Positions 18,259-25,452 of a DNA stretch of 64,000 nt are shown piece after piece. A program made the translations under genes and the position numbers. Every line of letters starts with the position of its first letter. The stretch's first letter is position 1. This DNA comes from a virus: positions 1 to 64,000 of the IMG/VR virus record IMGVR_UViG_3300050343_000243. One strand, given 5' to 3'. The notes beneath the pieces were generated by a model. That model saw only the letters and a list, made by a program, of their open reading frames with translations, was not told the origin of the DNA and searched no databases.

Positions 18259-18283
18259 AAACGTTGTCCTTTGATAAATACGC

Positions 18284-18361
18284 ATGACTACTGCTGTAAT
18301 TATCTTCAGCTGGTTATTCGCCTTTTACGTAATAAAGACGGAAAACCCTTTTGGCTTATGA
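18284..18361 (+). CDS. 25-residue membrane peptide, first of four coupled genes
   Basis: MTTAVIIFSWLFAFYVIKTE followed by NPFGL: one hydrophobic segment. The stop overlaps the next start as ATGA, which suggests translational coupling through four consecutive genes. It is preceded by the recurring leader GTTGTCCTTTGA. Confidence 0.4.
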   Translation: MTTAVIIFSWLFAFYVIKTENPFGL

Positions 18362-18483
18362 CAATGGTGCTATACGCAGCACTCACTATGGTTCTCCATC
18401 TTGAGCTAACTGCAACTCCAATTGTCCTACTGCCATTCATCTTCCCACGGGAAGAAATTGTTCCTATTTCTCTACAACCATGA
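18358..18483 (+). CDS. 41-residue hydrophobic peptide
   Basis: Starts at the ATGA overlap (MTMVLYAALTMVLHLELTAT) and ends IVPISLQP. It is largely hydrophobic, probably a membrane peptide. Its stop overlaps the start of the next gene. Unknown function. Confidence 0.4.
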   Translation: MTMVLYAALTMVLHLELTATPIVLLPFIFPREEIVPISLQP

Positions 18484-18605
18484 TTCAATTCGACTCACAA
18501 ACTATCATCCTGGCTATCATTGGTATGACAGGACTATTTGCTACTGCAACAGTCCTTTCGTACAGCTTTAAGCGCAACAGAACAGGTAACGGAAGGTACC
18601 AATGA
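18480..18605 (+). CDS. 41-residue single-pass membrane peptide
   Basis: MIQFDSQTIILAIIGMTGLF then ATATVLSYSF and a basic tail KRNRTGNGRYQ. One transmembrane helix with the basic end probably cytoplasmic. The stop overlaps the next start (ATGA). Confidence 0.45.
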   Translation: MIQFDSQTIILAIIGMTGLFATATVLSYSFKRNRTGNGRYQ

Positions 18606-18823
18606 GAACATTAGATGGGAAAGAGCTCTCTGCTCTCAAAGACGAATATGCTTCTGCCGTTGTCGAAAAGATGACGAATGCAGAAGCTCGATCATATCTA
18701 CGTCAGATTATCTACAACGATGTTGCTGTAGCTGACGGTCTGGACCTCTCTAAACGAATACTCAAAGTGTTCGGTGAAGAAGAGTACGACGATATGGTTG
18801 AGTTCGTCACCCGTAATAACTAG
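18602..18823 (+). CDS. 73-residue acidic helical protein
   Basis: MRTLDGKELSALKDEYASAV; predicted all-helical, soluble. It is the last member of a four-gene coupled unit whose first three products are membrane peptides. Not recognised. Confidence 0.55.
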   Translation: MRTLDGKELSALKDEYASAVVEKMTNAEARSYLRQIIYNDVAVADGLDLSKRILKVFGEEEYDDMVEFVTRNN

Positions 18824-18851
18824 GTAGGGTATCCTCTCCTCTAAACCGAAT

Positions 18852-18880
18852 AGCCTGGTCAAAAGATCAGGCTTAATATA
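18852..18880 (+). terminator. Probable terminator hairpin
   Basis: AGCCTGGTC-aaaa-GATCAGGCT stem with one G-U pair, followed by a weak T/A tract. Confidence 0.5.
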
Positions 18881-18905
18881 AATCTAGTGATATATAAATA
18901 AGCAC

Positions 18906-19148
18906 ATGGGCTTCTATAACAATCCCTTCCAACTAGTGAACGACCTAGTGAACATCCCTTTCGGCTCCGATGTATATGTCATCTCTGATGAGAAATATAA
19001 GGAGTTAAAACAGAAACAGGCAAGAGATGAAATCTCTGTGCTCGAACGTAGGCTCGAATCTTACGAAGTCGCGGCTACGAAACTACGAGATACCATCGCT
19101 TCTCTAAATGAGGAGCATGGTTTGCTCCCACCTCCTACTGATAAGTAA
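18906..19148 (+). CDS. 80-residue coiled-coil protein
   Basis: The N-terminal part (MGFYNNPFQLVNDLVNIPFG) is followed by a charged helical region (about 32-70) with heptad-like spacing. No family recognised. It has its own terminator. Confidence 0.6.
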   Translation: MGFYNNPFQLVNDLVNIPFGSDVYVISDEKYKELKQKQARDEISVLERRLESYEVAATKLRDTIASLNEEHGLLPPPTDK

Positions 19149-19153
19149 CCAAT

Positions 19154-19173
19154 GCCCCCTCCGGGGGCTTTTT
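19154..19173 (+). terminator. Rho-independent terminator
   Basis: GCCCCC-tcc-GGGGGC followed by TTTTT. Confidence 0.8.
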
Positions 19174-19199
19174 AGTCAGTTGTTCTTTGATTGTCTCTT

Positions 19200-19445
19200 A
19201 TGACTATCATCTCAACTGCGAAACCTGTATCTCTTGAAGATGCTTTGGACATCGCTGAACAGCGTGCTTATGCCGCTAAAACACCTGCCTTCCCTCCTAT
19301 TACCGACACTATTGTCTGGTTTAAACAGGTGGACTGGGCAGATGTACGTCAACGTGCTCGGGCTGGTGTCAACAATGTTGGTCTTGTCCTCGCTGTCGTT
19401 GGCGAGAAAGTACATGACTTTGGTGCCTTCTTGGCAAACGTCTGA
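19200..19445 (+). CDS. 81-residue small protein, start-hairpin cassette
   Basis: I chose ATG 19200 (MTIISTAKPVSLEDALDIAE) over an upstream TTG. The sequence TGACTA overlapping this start (19201-19206) is complementary to TAGTCA at 19173-19178. The C-terminal half is mildly hydrophobic (NNVGLVLAVVGEKVHDFGAF). Unknown function. Confidence 0.6.
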   Translation: MTIISTAKPVSLEDALDIAEQRAYAAKTPAFPPITDTIVWFKQVDWADVRQRARAGVNNVGLVLAVVGEKVHDFGAFLANV

Positions 19446-19451
19446 ACTTAT

Positions 19452-19473
19452 GCCCCCCCTGGGGGCTTTTCTT
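19452..19473 (+). terminator. Rho-independent terminator
   Basis: GC-rich stem (run of C, single T, GGGGGC) followed by TTTTCTTT. Confidence 0.75.
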
Positions 19474-19498
19474 TCATTTGTCCTACAAATGATTGCAC

Positions 19499-19585
19499 AT
19501 GTCATCAATCCTGATTGCACACCTGCAAAAACAAGCAGCTCGTCGCTTACGTATTGAGAAGCAATATGCGCTCGCTCGTAAGTAA
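19499..19585 (+). CDS. 28-residue basic peptide (start uncertain)
   Basis: MSSILIAHLQKQAARRLRIE then KQYALARK; amphipathic basic helix. The stop lies 8 bases before the next terminator, which favours this frame. A competing 22-residue frame starts at ATG 19489, the one sealed by the leader inverted repeat CATTTG/CAAATG. Only one is probably real. Confidence 0.35.
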   Translation: MSSILIAHLQKQAARRLRIEKQYALARK

Positions 19586-19592
19586 GGAACCT

Positions 19593-19615
19593 GCCCCCTC
19601 TGGGGGCTTTGTTTT
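19593..19615 (+). terminator. Rho-independent terminator
   Basis: GCCCCC-tct-GGGGGC followed by TTTGTTTT. Confidence 0.8.
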
Positions 19616-19638
19616 CCATTGTCTTCTATTTCTGAACA

Positions 19639-19785
19639 ATGGAACTCTATTCAGAACTTTCCTTGATCTCCGATTACAAGGAAGAAACCTACGACTGGAT
19701 GTCATCTGATGACATTGACGTCGATGACTACGAGTACGTCCAGAACCTCGCTTCGGGCGTTGCCTCTCAATCTCGGTACTTCTGA
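19639..19785 (+). CDS. 48-residue acidic protein, clearest start-hairpin cassette
   Basis: MELYSELSLISDYKEETYDW, very acidic (DDIDVDDYE). ACAATGG (19636-19642), which contains the start codon, is a perfect inverted repeat of CCATTGT (19616-19622). Flanked on both sides by terminators. Unknown function. Confidence 0.5.
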   Translation: MELYSELSLISDYKEETYDWMSSDDIDVDDYEYVQNLASGVASQSRYF

Positions 19786-19791
19786 ACTTAT

Positions 19792-19813
19792 GCCCCCCCT
19801 GGGGGCTTTTCTT
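19792..19813 (+). terminator. Rho-independent terminator
   Basis: GC-rich stem followed by TTTTCTTT; nearly identical to the one at 19452. Confidence 0.75.
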
Positions 19814-19837
19814 TAATTTGTAGTTCTCGTTATATTC

Positions 19838-20230
19838 ATGAGCGATTCAATCGAAAACACTCTTCCCAACTCAATCAGCACTGCTGATCTACAAAAGTTG
19901 GCAGACGCTGCTGCAGAAGCAGGGTCTAACAAGAAGACTGAAGAGGAGAAAACCTACGGTGGACTCACCGTTGACGAACTCTGGGATGTCGCAGACGCAG
20001 GTTTAACTCTTATTCAAGAGAATTGTTCCCATCCCCTTGGACACAAGGTTGCTGCCATCATTGTCATGGGTAACATGCTCAATTGGCACAATAAGATGGC
20101 TGAGCAAATGATGGAAGATGGCGAATTTTCAAATGTTGCCGCTTGGCTCAAAGACGCAGGTAAATTCCAAGCCATCATGAACATCCTTCAAACCATTGAA
20201 ATTGGTGACGACGACCCTACAACTCTCTGA
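19838..20230 (+). CDS. 130-residue acidic helical protein
   Basis: MSDSIENTLPNSISTADLQK; predicted mostly helical and acidic, with a central TVDELWDVADAGLTLIQENC helix. It is the largest unassigned product of the array. No enzymatic motif seen. Terminators lie on both sides, so it is a monocistronic cassette. Confidence 0.65.
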   Translation: MSDSIENTLPNSISTADLQKLADAAAEAGSNKKTEEEKTYGGLTVDELWDVADAGLTLIQENCSHPLGHKVAAIIVMGNMLNWHNKMAEQMMEDGEFSNVAAWLKDAGKFQAIMNILQTIEIGDDDPTTL

Positions 20231-20236
20231 TCCTTT

Positions 20237-20262
20237 GCCCCCCCCCTGGGGGCTTTTCTTTT
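20237..20262 (+). terminator. Rho-independent terminator
   Basis: Long C-run, single T, GGGGGC, then TTTTCTTTT. Confidence 0.75.
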
Positions 20263-20284
20263 ATTTGTACTTAGTAAAATACAA

Positions 20285-20446
20285 ATGCAGTGGGCAGTTA
20301 TGACCAACGCTCAAGAATGTCTTGGCGTATGGGTTTCATATGTAGATGCAGCACAGTTTGTATCTGACAACTGTGAACATGAGAATGACATCTATGTCAT
20401 CCCTTCCGAGGAGCTCACTAGTGAGACTGTCCTCTTGAATGCCTGA
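20285..20446 (+). CDS. 53-residue acidic protein, start-hairpin cassette
   Basis: MQWAVMTNAQECLGVWVSYV, acidic C-terminus. ACAAAT containing the start codon (ACAAATG, start 20285) is complementary to ATTTGT about 20 bases upstream. Followed by a terminator 4 bases after the stop. Unknown function. Confidence 0.5.
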   Translation: MQWAVMTNAQECLGVWVSYVDAAQFVSDNCEHENDIYVIPSEELTSETVLLNA

Positions 20447-20450
20447 CCTT

Positions 20451-20470
20451 GCCCCCTCTGGGGGCTTTCA
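20451..20470 (+). terminator. Rho-independent terminator
   Basis: GCCCCC-tct-GGGGGC followed by TTTCA; short U-tract. Confidence 0.7.
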
Positions 20471-20499
20471 CAATCATTGTTCTTCAATTGATTGCGTTT

Positions 20500-20712
20500 A
20501 TGGCAACTTCCTTCGATTTCACCATCATCAGTGACACCACTGTACCTGGTATTTCGTTGGTCGTAAGTCATAACGAAGATGCATTCAGCTACATCACGGA
20601 AGAAGAGAACATGACCTGTCTAGATGATGGATCTGTTCCTCTTGCTACTGACAAAGTCGGTGACTTCATTTCTGACGCTGGTTGGGATAAATACTCCTGC
20701 GAACTCGTTTGA
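20500..20712 (+). CDS. 70-residue acidic protein
   Basis: I chose ATG 20500 (MATSFDFTIISDTTVPGISL). Its leader has a strong hairpin CAATCaTTG-ttctt-CAAtTGATTG that ends 5 bases before the ATG rather than including it. Probably a small beta-rich protein. Unknown function. Confidence 0.55.
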   Translation: MATSFDFTIISDTTVPGISLVVSHNEDAFSYITEEENMTCLDDGSVPLATDKVGDFISDAGWDKYSCELV

Positions 20713-20727
20713 CTTCGATCAACCATT

Positions 20728-20748
20728 GCCCCCTCCGGGGGCTTTATC
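20728..20748 (+). terminator. Rho-independent terminator
   Basis: GCCCCC-tcc-GGGGGC followed by TTTAT. Confidence 0.75.
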
Positions 20749-20773
20749 TCTCATTGTTCTTTACATCACATTC

Positions 20774-21202
20774 ATGACTGACAAGACCTACGCATCATTC
20801 AACGCTCTCACCATCACTGGTCGCGTTTCTCATGCGGAAATGGTAGAAGGTAAGTATGGCAAGTTTCTTGCTGTAACTCTCCTGTCTGAATTGCAGAATG
20901 ACGCACCTGCTGTCGCTGTTCAATTCAATCAAACTTCTGGTCTTCTCTTCTCCATCTTTGGTAAAGACGAGACTGCACTGCAGGGTCGTCTGGTTACTAT
21001 CACTGGACATCTTGAGTCCTTCACCGAACTCTACTTCGATAAGAAGATCGGTAAGACCAAGCGCCTTCAGCGTCCCCGTCTCCAACTGTCCAAGGCAGTT
21101 GTTCTCGACGGTGGTCTTGGACCTAGCAAGCGTAAGGATGAGCCAGTCGATTCCGATATCGAGATCGATGAAGCTCCTGAACTTGCATCTGCAGAGTACT
21201 GA
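20774..21202 (+). CDS. OB-fold-like protein, possible ssDNA-binding protein
   Basis: I chose ATG 20774 (MTDKTYASFNALTITGRVSH); the upstream in-frame extension would run through the terminator. 142 residues with alternating beta segments (ALTITGRVSH, GRLVTITGHLESF) and a strongly acidic tail (DSDIEIDEAPE) like the protein-interaction tail of SSBs. The SSB role is inferred from fold-like pattern only. It has its own strong terminator. Confidence 0.5.
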   Translation: MTDKTYASFNALTITGRVSHAEMVEGKYGKFLAVTLLSELQNDAPAVAVQFNQTSGLLFSIFGKDETALQGRLVTITGHLESFTELYFDKKIGKTKRLQRPRLQLSKAVVLDGGLGPSKRKDEPVDSDIEIDEAPELASAEY

Positions 21203-21214
21203 TGCAGCCACGTG

Positions 21215-21248
21215 GCACCCTTCGGGGTGCTGCGTTTTTTATTTTTTA
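21215..21248 (+). terminator. Strong Rho-independent terminator
   Basis: GCACCC-ttcg-GGGTGC stem, extended by GCA/TGC, followed by GTTTTTTATTTTTT. Confidence 0.85.
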
Positions 21249-21267
21249 AAACTGACTAGGACATACT

Positions 21268-21477
21268 ATGACTACATCAAAAATCACTTATGAGATCCAA
21301 AAGAGCCGCTACGGACTCTATACATCAGTACAAACTGATGGAACTCGTATGGTCACAGGACCCACAGAAGACGCTTGTCGTTGGGTGACTGATAATATCC
21401 ACATTCCGGTGCTTGAAGGCACCTACAAAGGCTTCACAAGTGTCCCTCGTAGCGCTACTGTTGACGGGAAACTATAA
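21268..21477 (+). CDS. 69-residue small protein
   Basis: MTTSKITYEIQKSRYGLYTS; beta-rich pattern, basic. Followed by a virion-like small gene without a terminator between them. Function unknown. Confidence 0.6.
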   Translation: MTTSKITYEIQKSRYGLYTSVQTDGTRMVTGPTEDACRWVTDNIHIPVLEGTYKGFTSVPRSATVDGKL

Positions 21478-21503
21478 ACTAGTAGTACTACTAATTAAAG
21501 CAG

Positions 21504-21680
21504 ATGAATATCCAACGCTTTGCCGGTGACAGCAAAATAATGCAAAAGATGGCAGCTGATATGGCAGCCAACGAAGCACTCATGCGTCGTAATCAAAGCG
21601 AAGCTATGCAGAATGCATACCTAGCAAGATCTAGAGATATATCCGCTACTGGTATCACTAATGCCGGAGCATTTTTTTAG
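21504..21680 (+). CDS. 58-residue short relative of the shared virion module
   Basis: MNIQRFAGDSKIMQKMAADM: an RFAG-type start followed by an Ala/Met/Asn-rich helix and a TGITNAGAFF end. It resembles the N-terminal region of the virion proteins at 6275, 8011 and 8784. It converges with, and overlaps by 23 bases, the leftward gene ending at 21658. Probably a minor virion component. Confidence 0.5.
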   Translation: MNIQRFAGDSKIMQKMAADMAANEALMRRNQSEAMQNAYLARSRDISATGITNAGAFF

Positions 21681-22554
21681 AACCATTCTTGCCATTGCCA
21701 TTTGAACGCAGTACGTCGTGACCAATACTGACATCACCACCACCACTGTTAATAACTAGAGCACGATCTCTATTCTCACCTGGGCTATCCATCCTCTCTG
21801 CTGTATTACCAGGACTTTCAAACCTAGTTGAGGCAATCTCTGGTGCAACTTCAGGACTATCGTATTGATAAGCGTTAGCTAACTCAAGTGGAGACAGACG
21901 ATCAGCTTTCAGTCGCTTAAGAATGCTGTTCTTCAATGAATTGATCATTTCATCCCCTTCCCTGGCACCTTTAGTTCTATTCTCATACTTGCTTTCAAAC
22001 ATCATATTACTCCTGTCAGCAGACTGGCCACCATATTTCGCGTGAGGATTCTTATGTCCTCCATCAAGCCCTGTCTCTTCATATAAAGAACCGGTGACTG
22101 GGTTCTTACCACCATCTAATTCCTCTATTCGATCTAAAGCACGAGCCAAACGTTCAGCACCATCTAACTGTTCTACAGCACCAGAACGTAAACCAACTTT
22201 AGCTAGCTGGCTGGCACCTGCAGGGGCAAGAATCCGTTCACCTGCTTTACGTAACTCTTTTGTATGAGCACTAGGTGAACTAGGCATAACAACAGGTCCG
22301 TTCTTCTCTGCATCTATAGCCATCAACAAAGCATCGATGGTCTGTGGACTATCGCTACCCCCATGCATCTGCTTGGGGATTAACTTCATTTTTCCCCGAT
22401 CTTCAATTCTGCCATTAGTTAATTCGGCTAAGTCATAGTGACTACCTACTGCTTCTTGAAGCATTGCAGCATCACCAAGACCCTGCAGTAGCTCAGGGCT
22501 GATATCACCGTTTTTAATTAATTGTGCTACTAATAATGCTTCATCGAAGACCAC
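21658..22554 (-). CDS. 298-residue leftward virion-like protein
   Basis: Hydrophilic protein rich in Gly, Ser, Asn and charged residues, with a Ser/Asn/Gly-rich basic C-terminus (NSGGGDVSIGHDVLRSNGNG). No enzymatic motif. Composition is like the internal virion proteins at 9-15 kb and unlike the flanking small genes. It is on its own, so it needs a promoter between 22555 and 22679. Confidence 0.55.
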   Translation of the reverse strand: MVFDEALLVAQLIKNGDISPELLQGLGDAAMLQEAVGSHYDLAELTNGRIEDRGKMKLIPKQMHGGSDSPQTIDALLMAIDAEKNGPVVMPSSPSAHTKELRKAGERILAPAGASQLAKVGLRSGAVEQLDGAERLARALDRIEELDGGKNPVTGSLYEETGLDGGHKNPHAKYGGQSADRSNMMFESKYENRTKGAREGDEMINSLKNSILKRLKADRLSPLELANAYQYDSPEVAPEIASTRFESPGNTAERMDSPGENRDRALVINSGGGDVSIGHDVLRSNGNGKNGSKKMLRH

Positions 22555-22679
22555 TCACATACATACTTATGATTATGTTTTTCCCATAAGTATCACTTAC
22601 TACTCCTACATGTTATCTATAACTAATAACTTACTAAAATAAATAAAGAACCCAAAAATACCTATTAGTCAAAACAAAT

Positions 22680-22699
22680 GCCCCCACTGGGGGCTTTAT
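22680..22699 (+). terminator. Cassette hairpin with no rightward gene upstream
   Basis: GCCCCC-act-GGGGGC then TTTATT. The upstream gene is on the opposite strand, so this hairpin belongs to the leader of the following gene as much as to any termination event. Confidence 0.6.
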
Positions 22700-22724
22700 T
22701 CGTTGGTGTCCTTTGAATACATAT

Positions 22725-23285
22725 ATGAGAAGTTTCGCCAATGAAATGTATGTAGGTGTGGAAATCAATCCACCCTGCCCTCACTCTGTAGTTCACGCAT
22801 TCGACCTAGACGACACGCTCTCTTCCAAACCTCAAGGGTTTGACAACACAGGAATGACCAAAGATGAATTCTTTGATGCCAGTCGTGACTTTGAGCCTGA
22901 TATCGCTGTCAAAGATGTTGTTGAACTAATGCATATGCATGGTGATTGCATTGCTATCACTACTGCCCGTCCACCTGAACGCTTGGCCGAGACAGTCCAC
23001 TGGCTGTCAAAGCATGACATTCCTTTTGATCAAATCATTTTGAGCCAAGGAACTGTTCCTTCATCCATTGCCAAACAAGCAATGCTTCAGAAGTTACAAG
23101 ACGACTATCACGAAGTCGGCGTTCTATTTGATGACTCCCCTTACAACATTGAGGGTGCTCGTCTACAAGGCATATCAGCTATTCATCTACGTAAGAACGA
23201 TGAGTACTGGGCCGCTAACCCCGAAGATGTTTACAGGTACGAAGATGAACAAGCACGAGAAGAAGCAAATCAAACTCATTGCTAA
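22725..23285 (+). CDS. HAD-superfamily hydrolase (phosphatase)
   Basis: I chose ATG 22725 (MRSFANEMYVGVEINPPCPH). HAD motif I is FDLDDTLSS, motif II is ITTARPPER (hydroxyl-bearing TT), and the late acidic motif is GVLFDDSPYNIEGA. This is the layout of small phage HADs such as 5'-nucleotidases or polynucleotide 3'-phosphatases, which dephosphorylate nucleotides or DNA/RNA ends. The substrate cannot be assigned. The leader has the recurring GGTGTCCTTTGA but no evident start hairpin. Confidence 0.75.
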   Translation: MRSFANEMYVGVEINPPCPHSVVHAFDLDDTLSSKPQGFDNTGMTKDEFFDASRDFEPDIAVKDVVELMHMHGDCIAITTARPPERLAETVHWLSKHDIPFDQIILSQGTVPSSIAKQAMLQKLQDDYHEVGVLFDDSPYNIEGARLQGISAIHLRKNDEYWAANPEDVYRYEDEQAREEANQTHC

Positions 23286-23391
23286 AGCAGACGCTTGCAC
23301 CTCACGTGAGGAAGCTGTGAAACTTATACTCAAAGCAGAGAAACTTCGAGCTAAATTATTAGCGAAGAAGCTTTTATCTGATGCCAATTAA
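23245..23391 (+). CDS. 48-residue Lys-rich helical protein
   Basis: MNKHEKKQIKLIAKADACTS then an amphipathic Lys/Ala/Leu helix. It starts inside the HAD gene (41-base overlap) in another frame and overlaps the following gene by 11 bases. Nucleic-acid binding is possible from charge only. Confidence 0.5.
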   Translation: MNKHEKKQIKLIAKADACTSREEAVKLILKAEKLRAKLLAKKLLSDAN

Positions 23392-23464
23392 CACTGTATT
23401 ATTCGGTCTCGCAATGTTCCTCATTGGCGAGATCACCGGAATAATTATACCTACCTTACATTAA
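23381..23464 (+). CDS. 27-residue membrane peptide
   Basis: MPINTVLFGLAMFLIGEITG then IIIPTLH. Single hydrophobic helix. Its stop overlaps the start of the metallopeptidase-like gene by one base, so the two may be coupled. Confidence 0.4.
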   Translation: MPINTVLFGLAMFLIGEITGIIIPTLH

Positions 23465-23952
23465 TGATCAAAAAAATATTTACTGTACTTGCAGGACTTG
23501 CAATTGCTTCTCCTGTCAATGCAACTAGTTGGACAGATGTCAATACTCTGACCGATCTAGTAAAACAAACTGGAACTACCGTTGAAGCGCGAGACTGTCA
23601 ACGCGAAGGTCTACAAGGCTTTTATCAATATGATCAAGAAGCAGGGATAGATCTACTCGTTGTTTGCTCAAACGTTGTTGATATGTCTGACTCCGATGCT
23701 GTATGGGAAGTTGTTTCTCATGAAGCAACGCATGTCATGCAAGCATGTATAGGTGGACCTGTCTTGAAAGACACCTATATCCCCCGTGTATTGCGTGAAC
23801 TGCAAGAAACAGCTCCTCACTATTATCAAACTCTTCAGCAATATCGTGGCGATCACAAACGCTACGAGCTAGAAGCGTTCTGGATGGAACTACGTGCTCC
23901 AAATGTTGTCCATGAATTCTTGGACAGATCTTGTTTCGCACAACCTGAATGA
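23464..23952 (+). CDS. Exported protein with HEXXH zinc-peptidase-like motif
   Basis: 162 residues. The signal peptide MIKKIFTVLAGLAIASPVNA has probable cleavage after VNA. HEATH (residues 86-90) fits the HEXXH zinc-binding motif within WEVVSHEATHVMQ, followed by Cys95. Several conserved-looking Cys suggest an oxidising, periplasmic environment. A secreted metallopeptidase is plausible, but the third zinc ligand is not obvious. Role in infection unknown. Confidence 0.5.
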   Translation: MIKKIFTVLAGLAIASPVNATSWTDVNTLTDLVKQTGTTVEARDCQREGLQGFYQYDQEAGIDLLVVCSNVVDMSDSDAVWEVVSHEATHVMQACIGGPVLKDTYIPRVLRELQETAPHYYQTLQQYRGDHKRYELEAFWMELRAPNVVHEFLDRSCFAQPE

Positions 23953-23957
23953 CATCT

Positions 23958-23978
23958 GCCCCCTCCGGGGGCTTTGTC
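23958..23978 (+). terminator. Rho-independent terminator
   Basis: GCCCCC-tcc-GGGGGC followed by TTTGT. Confidence 0.75.
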
Positions 23979-24004
23979 TGTTCATGTTCTTTCTCTAGGA
24001 ACTT

Positions 24005-24223
24005 ATGAACATCCCAATGGTGAGTATCCCTCAAGTCCAACTTGATCAACTCATTCGAGATCTGCAAAAAGCAGAAGGTTACTGCCGTAGGGCACGTCCT
24101 GCTTCACGTCATCCGTCTCGTGAAGAACTATTCGCAGAACCTACCGAGTTCTACTCCGGTGCATCTGGCTTTGCCGGTGCAACTCTGCGGAATGCGATTC
24201 AAACTATCGAATCGTACCTGTGA
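24005..24223 (+). CDS. 72-residue small protein, start-hairpin cassette
   Basis: MNIPMVSIPQVQLDQLIRDL, basic middle, helical ends. TTCAT-GTTC (23981-23989) pairs with GAAC (23999-24002) and with ATGAA (24005-24009), so the start codon lies in the stem. Unknown function. Confidence 0.6.
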   Translation: MNIPMVSIPQVQLDQLIRDLQKAEGYCRRARPASRHPSREELFAEPTEFYSGASGFAGATLRNAIQTIESYL

Positions 24224-24231
24224 TTGGTACA

Positions 24232-24264
24232 AGCCACTGCCTTCGGGTAGTGGCATTTTTTTAT
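24232..24264 (+). terminator. Strong Rho-independent terminator
   Basis: GCCACT-gcc-ttc-ggg-tAGTGGC stem followed by ATTTTTTTATT. Confidence 0.85.
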
Positions 24265-24277
24265 TTAAACTACAAAT

Positions 24278-24442
24278 ATGTGTGAAATCTTATTTGCTTA
24301 CTTAATTATCAACGCTATTGAAGCCACTCCTGGCCACATGCGGGTTGAACAGTTGCGTTATACCGACGGTATCCATACTGAAACTCGTGTAATCCATGTT
24401 CCTACCCAAGAGTATTTAGACTGTTGGGATGGACAAAGATGA
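24278..24442 (+). CDS. 54-residue small protein
   Basis: MCEILFAYLIINAIEATPGH, hydrophobic start, then a polar stretch ending QEYLDCWDGQR. Overlaps the next gene by 14 bases. The N-terminus could be a membrane anchor. Unknown function. Confidence 0.45.
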   Translation: MCEILFAYLIINAIEATPGHMRVEQLRYTDGIHTETRVIHVPTQEYLDCWDGQR

Positions 24443-24623
24443 ACTAAAAACTAAAATTCTAGAGGAGATTGATGATGTCGAATATCGATACTACGCTCTC
24501 CCTCATTCTGGTCTTATCGCTGACTGGTTTATTCACTACTGGGATCTCGCAGAGCTTGTCATGCAGTACTTTGACGAGCCTTTTTATAAGCCGCAAAAGT
24601 CAACTGAGGATCAGATAAAATAG
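24429..24623 (+). CDS. 64-residue acidic protein
   Basis: MDKDELKTKILEEIDDVEYR; acidic, aromatic-rich (many Tyr, Trp, Phe). Starts within the preceding gene. Unknown function. Confidence 0.5.
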   Translation: MDKDELKTKILEEIDDVEYRYYALPHSGLIADWFIHYWDLAELVMQYFDEPFYKPQKSTEDQIK

Positions 24624-24644
24624 AAATATTGCTTCTATATTCTC

Positions 24645-25262
24645 ATGGGTAAAAATCGGTTTAAAGATAAGTCATACAACCCTAAATACGGCATTGGCGG
24701 GCGTGTAACAAGTGACGATCTAAGTATCGACGGTAGGAGTTGGGATTACCGTGACCCACAAAATAAGAAAGAGAGTGCACATCGTGCAATGGATGACAAA
24801 AACCCGAACTCATATGACTACACCAATCCCTTGTACGATTACTCATACGGTGCAGTCCGTGATGCTAGTGAGGCAGTAAACGTTACCAACGTCAATAGTA
24901 AAGGCGACGTTAAGCAACTCATCGACTACCTCCAGAAAGGTCCCGAAGATAAGCCTGCTGAAGTAAAAGTATTGCCTGTTACAGACAAAAAGGAGGTTGA
25001 TGCTCCTCCTCCTAAGCCTTATGAGCAATCACCAGAACTAACTGAAGCTAAAGAGCGTGTCCAAGTTTGGGAAGATTCCAATGCTGGCACTGATCCCTCT
25101 CCCTTTGGAGGCGAAAGGTTGGACTTCAAGTCAATGGTCTTCGATGTTGATTCCAACAATGGCGCTTCTGCTCAAACATCTAGTGGAGAAAAAGCACAGA
25201 GCCAGCTCGAAGTATTCAAGAACAAATTAAAAAATCGATTACACTTCCGGCCAGTACTCTAA
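24645..25262 (+). CDS. 205-residue putative virion protein
   Basis: MGKNRFKDKSYNPKYGIGGR. Tyr/Asp/Asn-rich N-terminal half (DYTNPLYDYSYG), Pro-rich linker (APPPKPYEQ) and basic C-terminus. Composition is structural rather than enzymatic and similar to the QDNDQTSS-type proteins near 2 kb. It ends the small-gene array and is followed by a terminator. Confidence 0.5.
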   Translation: MGKNRFKDKSYNPKYGIGGRVTSDDLSIDGRSWDYRDPQNKKESAHRAMDDKNPNSYDYTNPLYDYSYGAVRDASEAVNVTNVNSKGDVKQLIDYLQKGPEDKPAEVKVLPVTDKKEVDAPPPKPYEQSPELTEAKERVQVWEDSNAGTDPSPFGGERLDFKSMVFDVDSNNGASAQTSSGEKAQSQLEVFKNKLKNRLHFRPVL

Positions 25263-25291
25263 AAGCTACATAACTTGCGTAGCTTCGAAAG

Positions 25292-25315
25292 CCCAGTCAA
25301 GTACTGGGTTTTTTA
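25292..25315 (+). terminator. Rho-independent terminator
   Basis: CCCAGT-caagt-ACTGGG followed by TTTTTTAG. Just upstream, AAGCTACataacttgcGTAGCTT (25263-25285) is another CTACGC-type inverted repeat. Confidence 0.8.
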
Positions 25316-25330
25316 GTGCCTACTACCAAA

Positions 25331-25452
25331 AAGCTACGCTAACTACGCTGGGAGCCCTATATACCTTTTAAAAAATAGATAGAAGGGGATACCCCAGTGT
25401 GCGTATATAAAAAAGAGATATATAGAGAAGATGTGTAGCAAACGTAGTTTTT
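25331..25452. repeat. CTACGC repeat element, copy B
   Basis: AAGCTACGCTAACTACGCT (25331-25349), an A/T-rich spacer with several TATATA tracts, then GTGTAGCAAACGTAGTTTTT (25433-25452). It matches the outer arms of copies A and C, but its spacer is more diverged. It lies between the small-gene array and the putative regulator pair. Confidence 0.6.
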
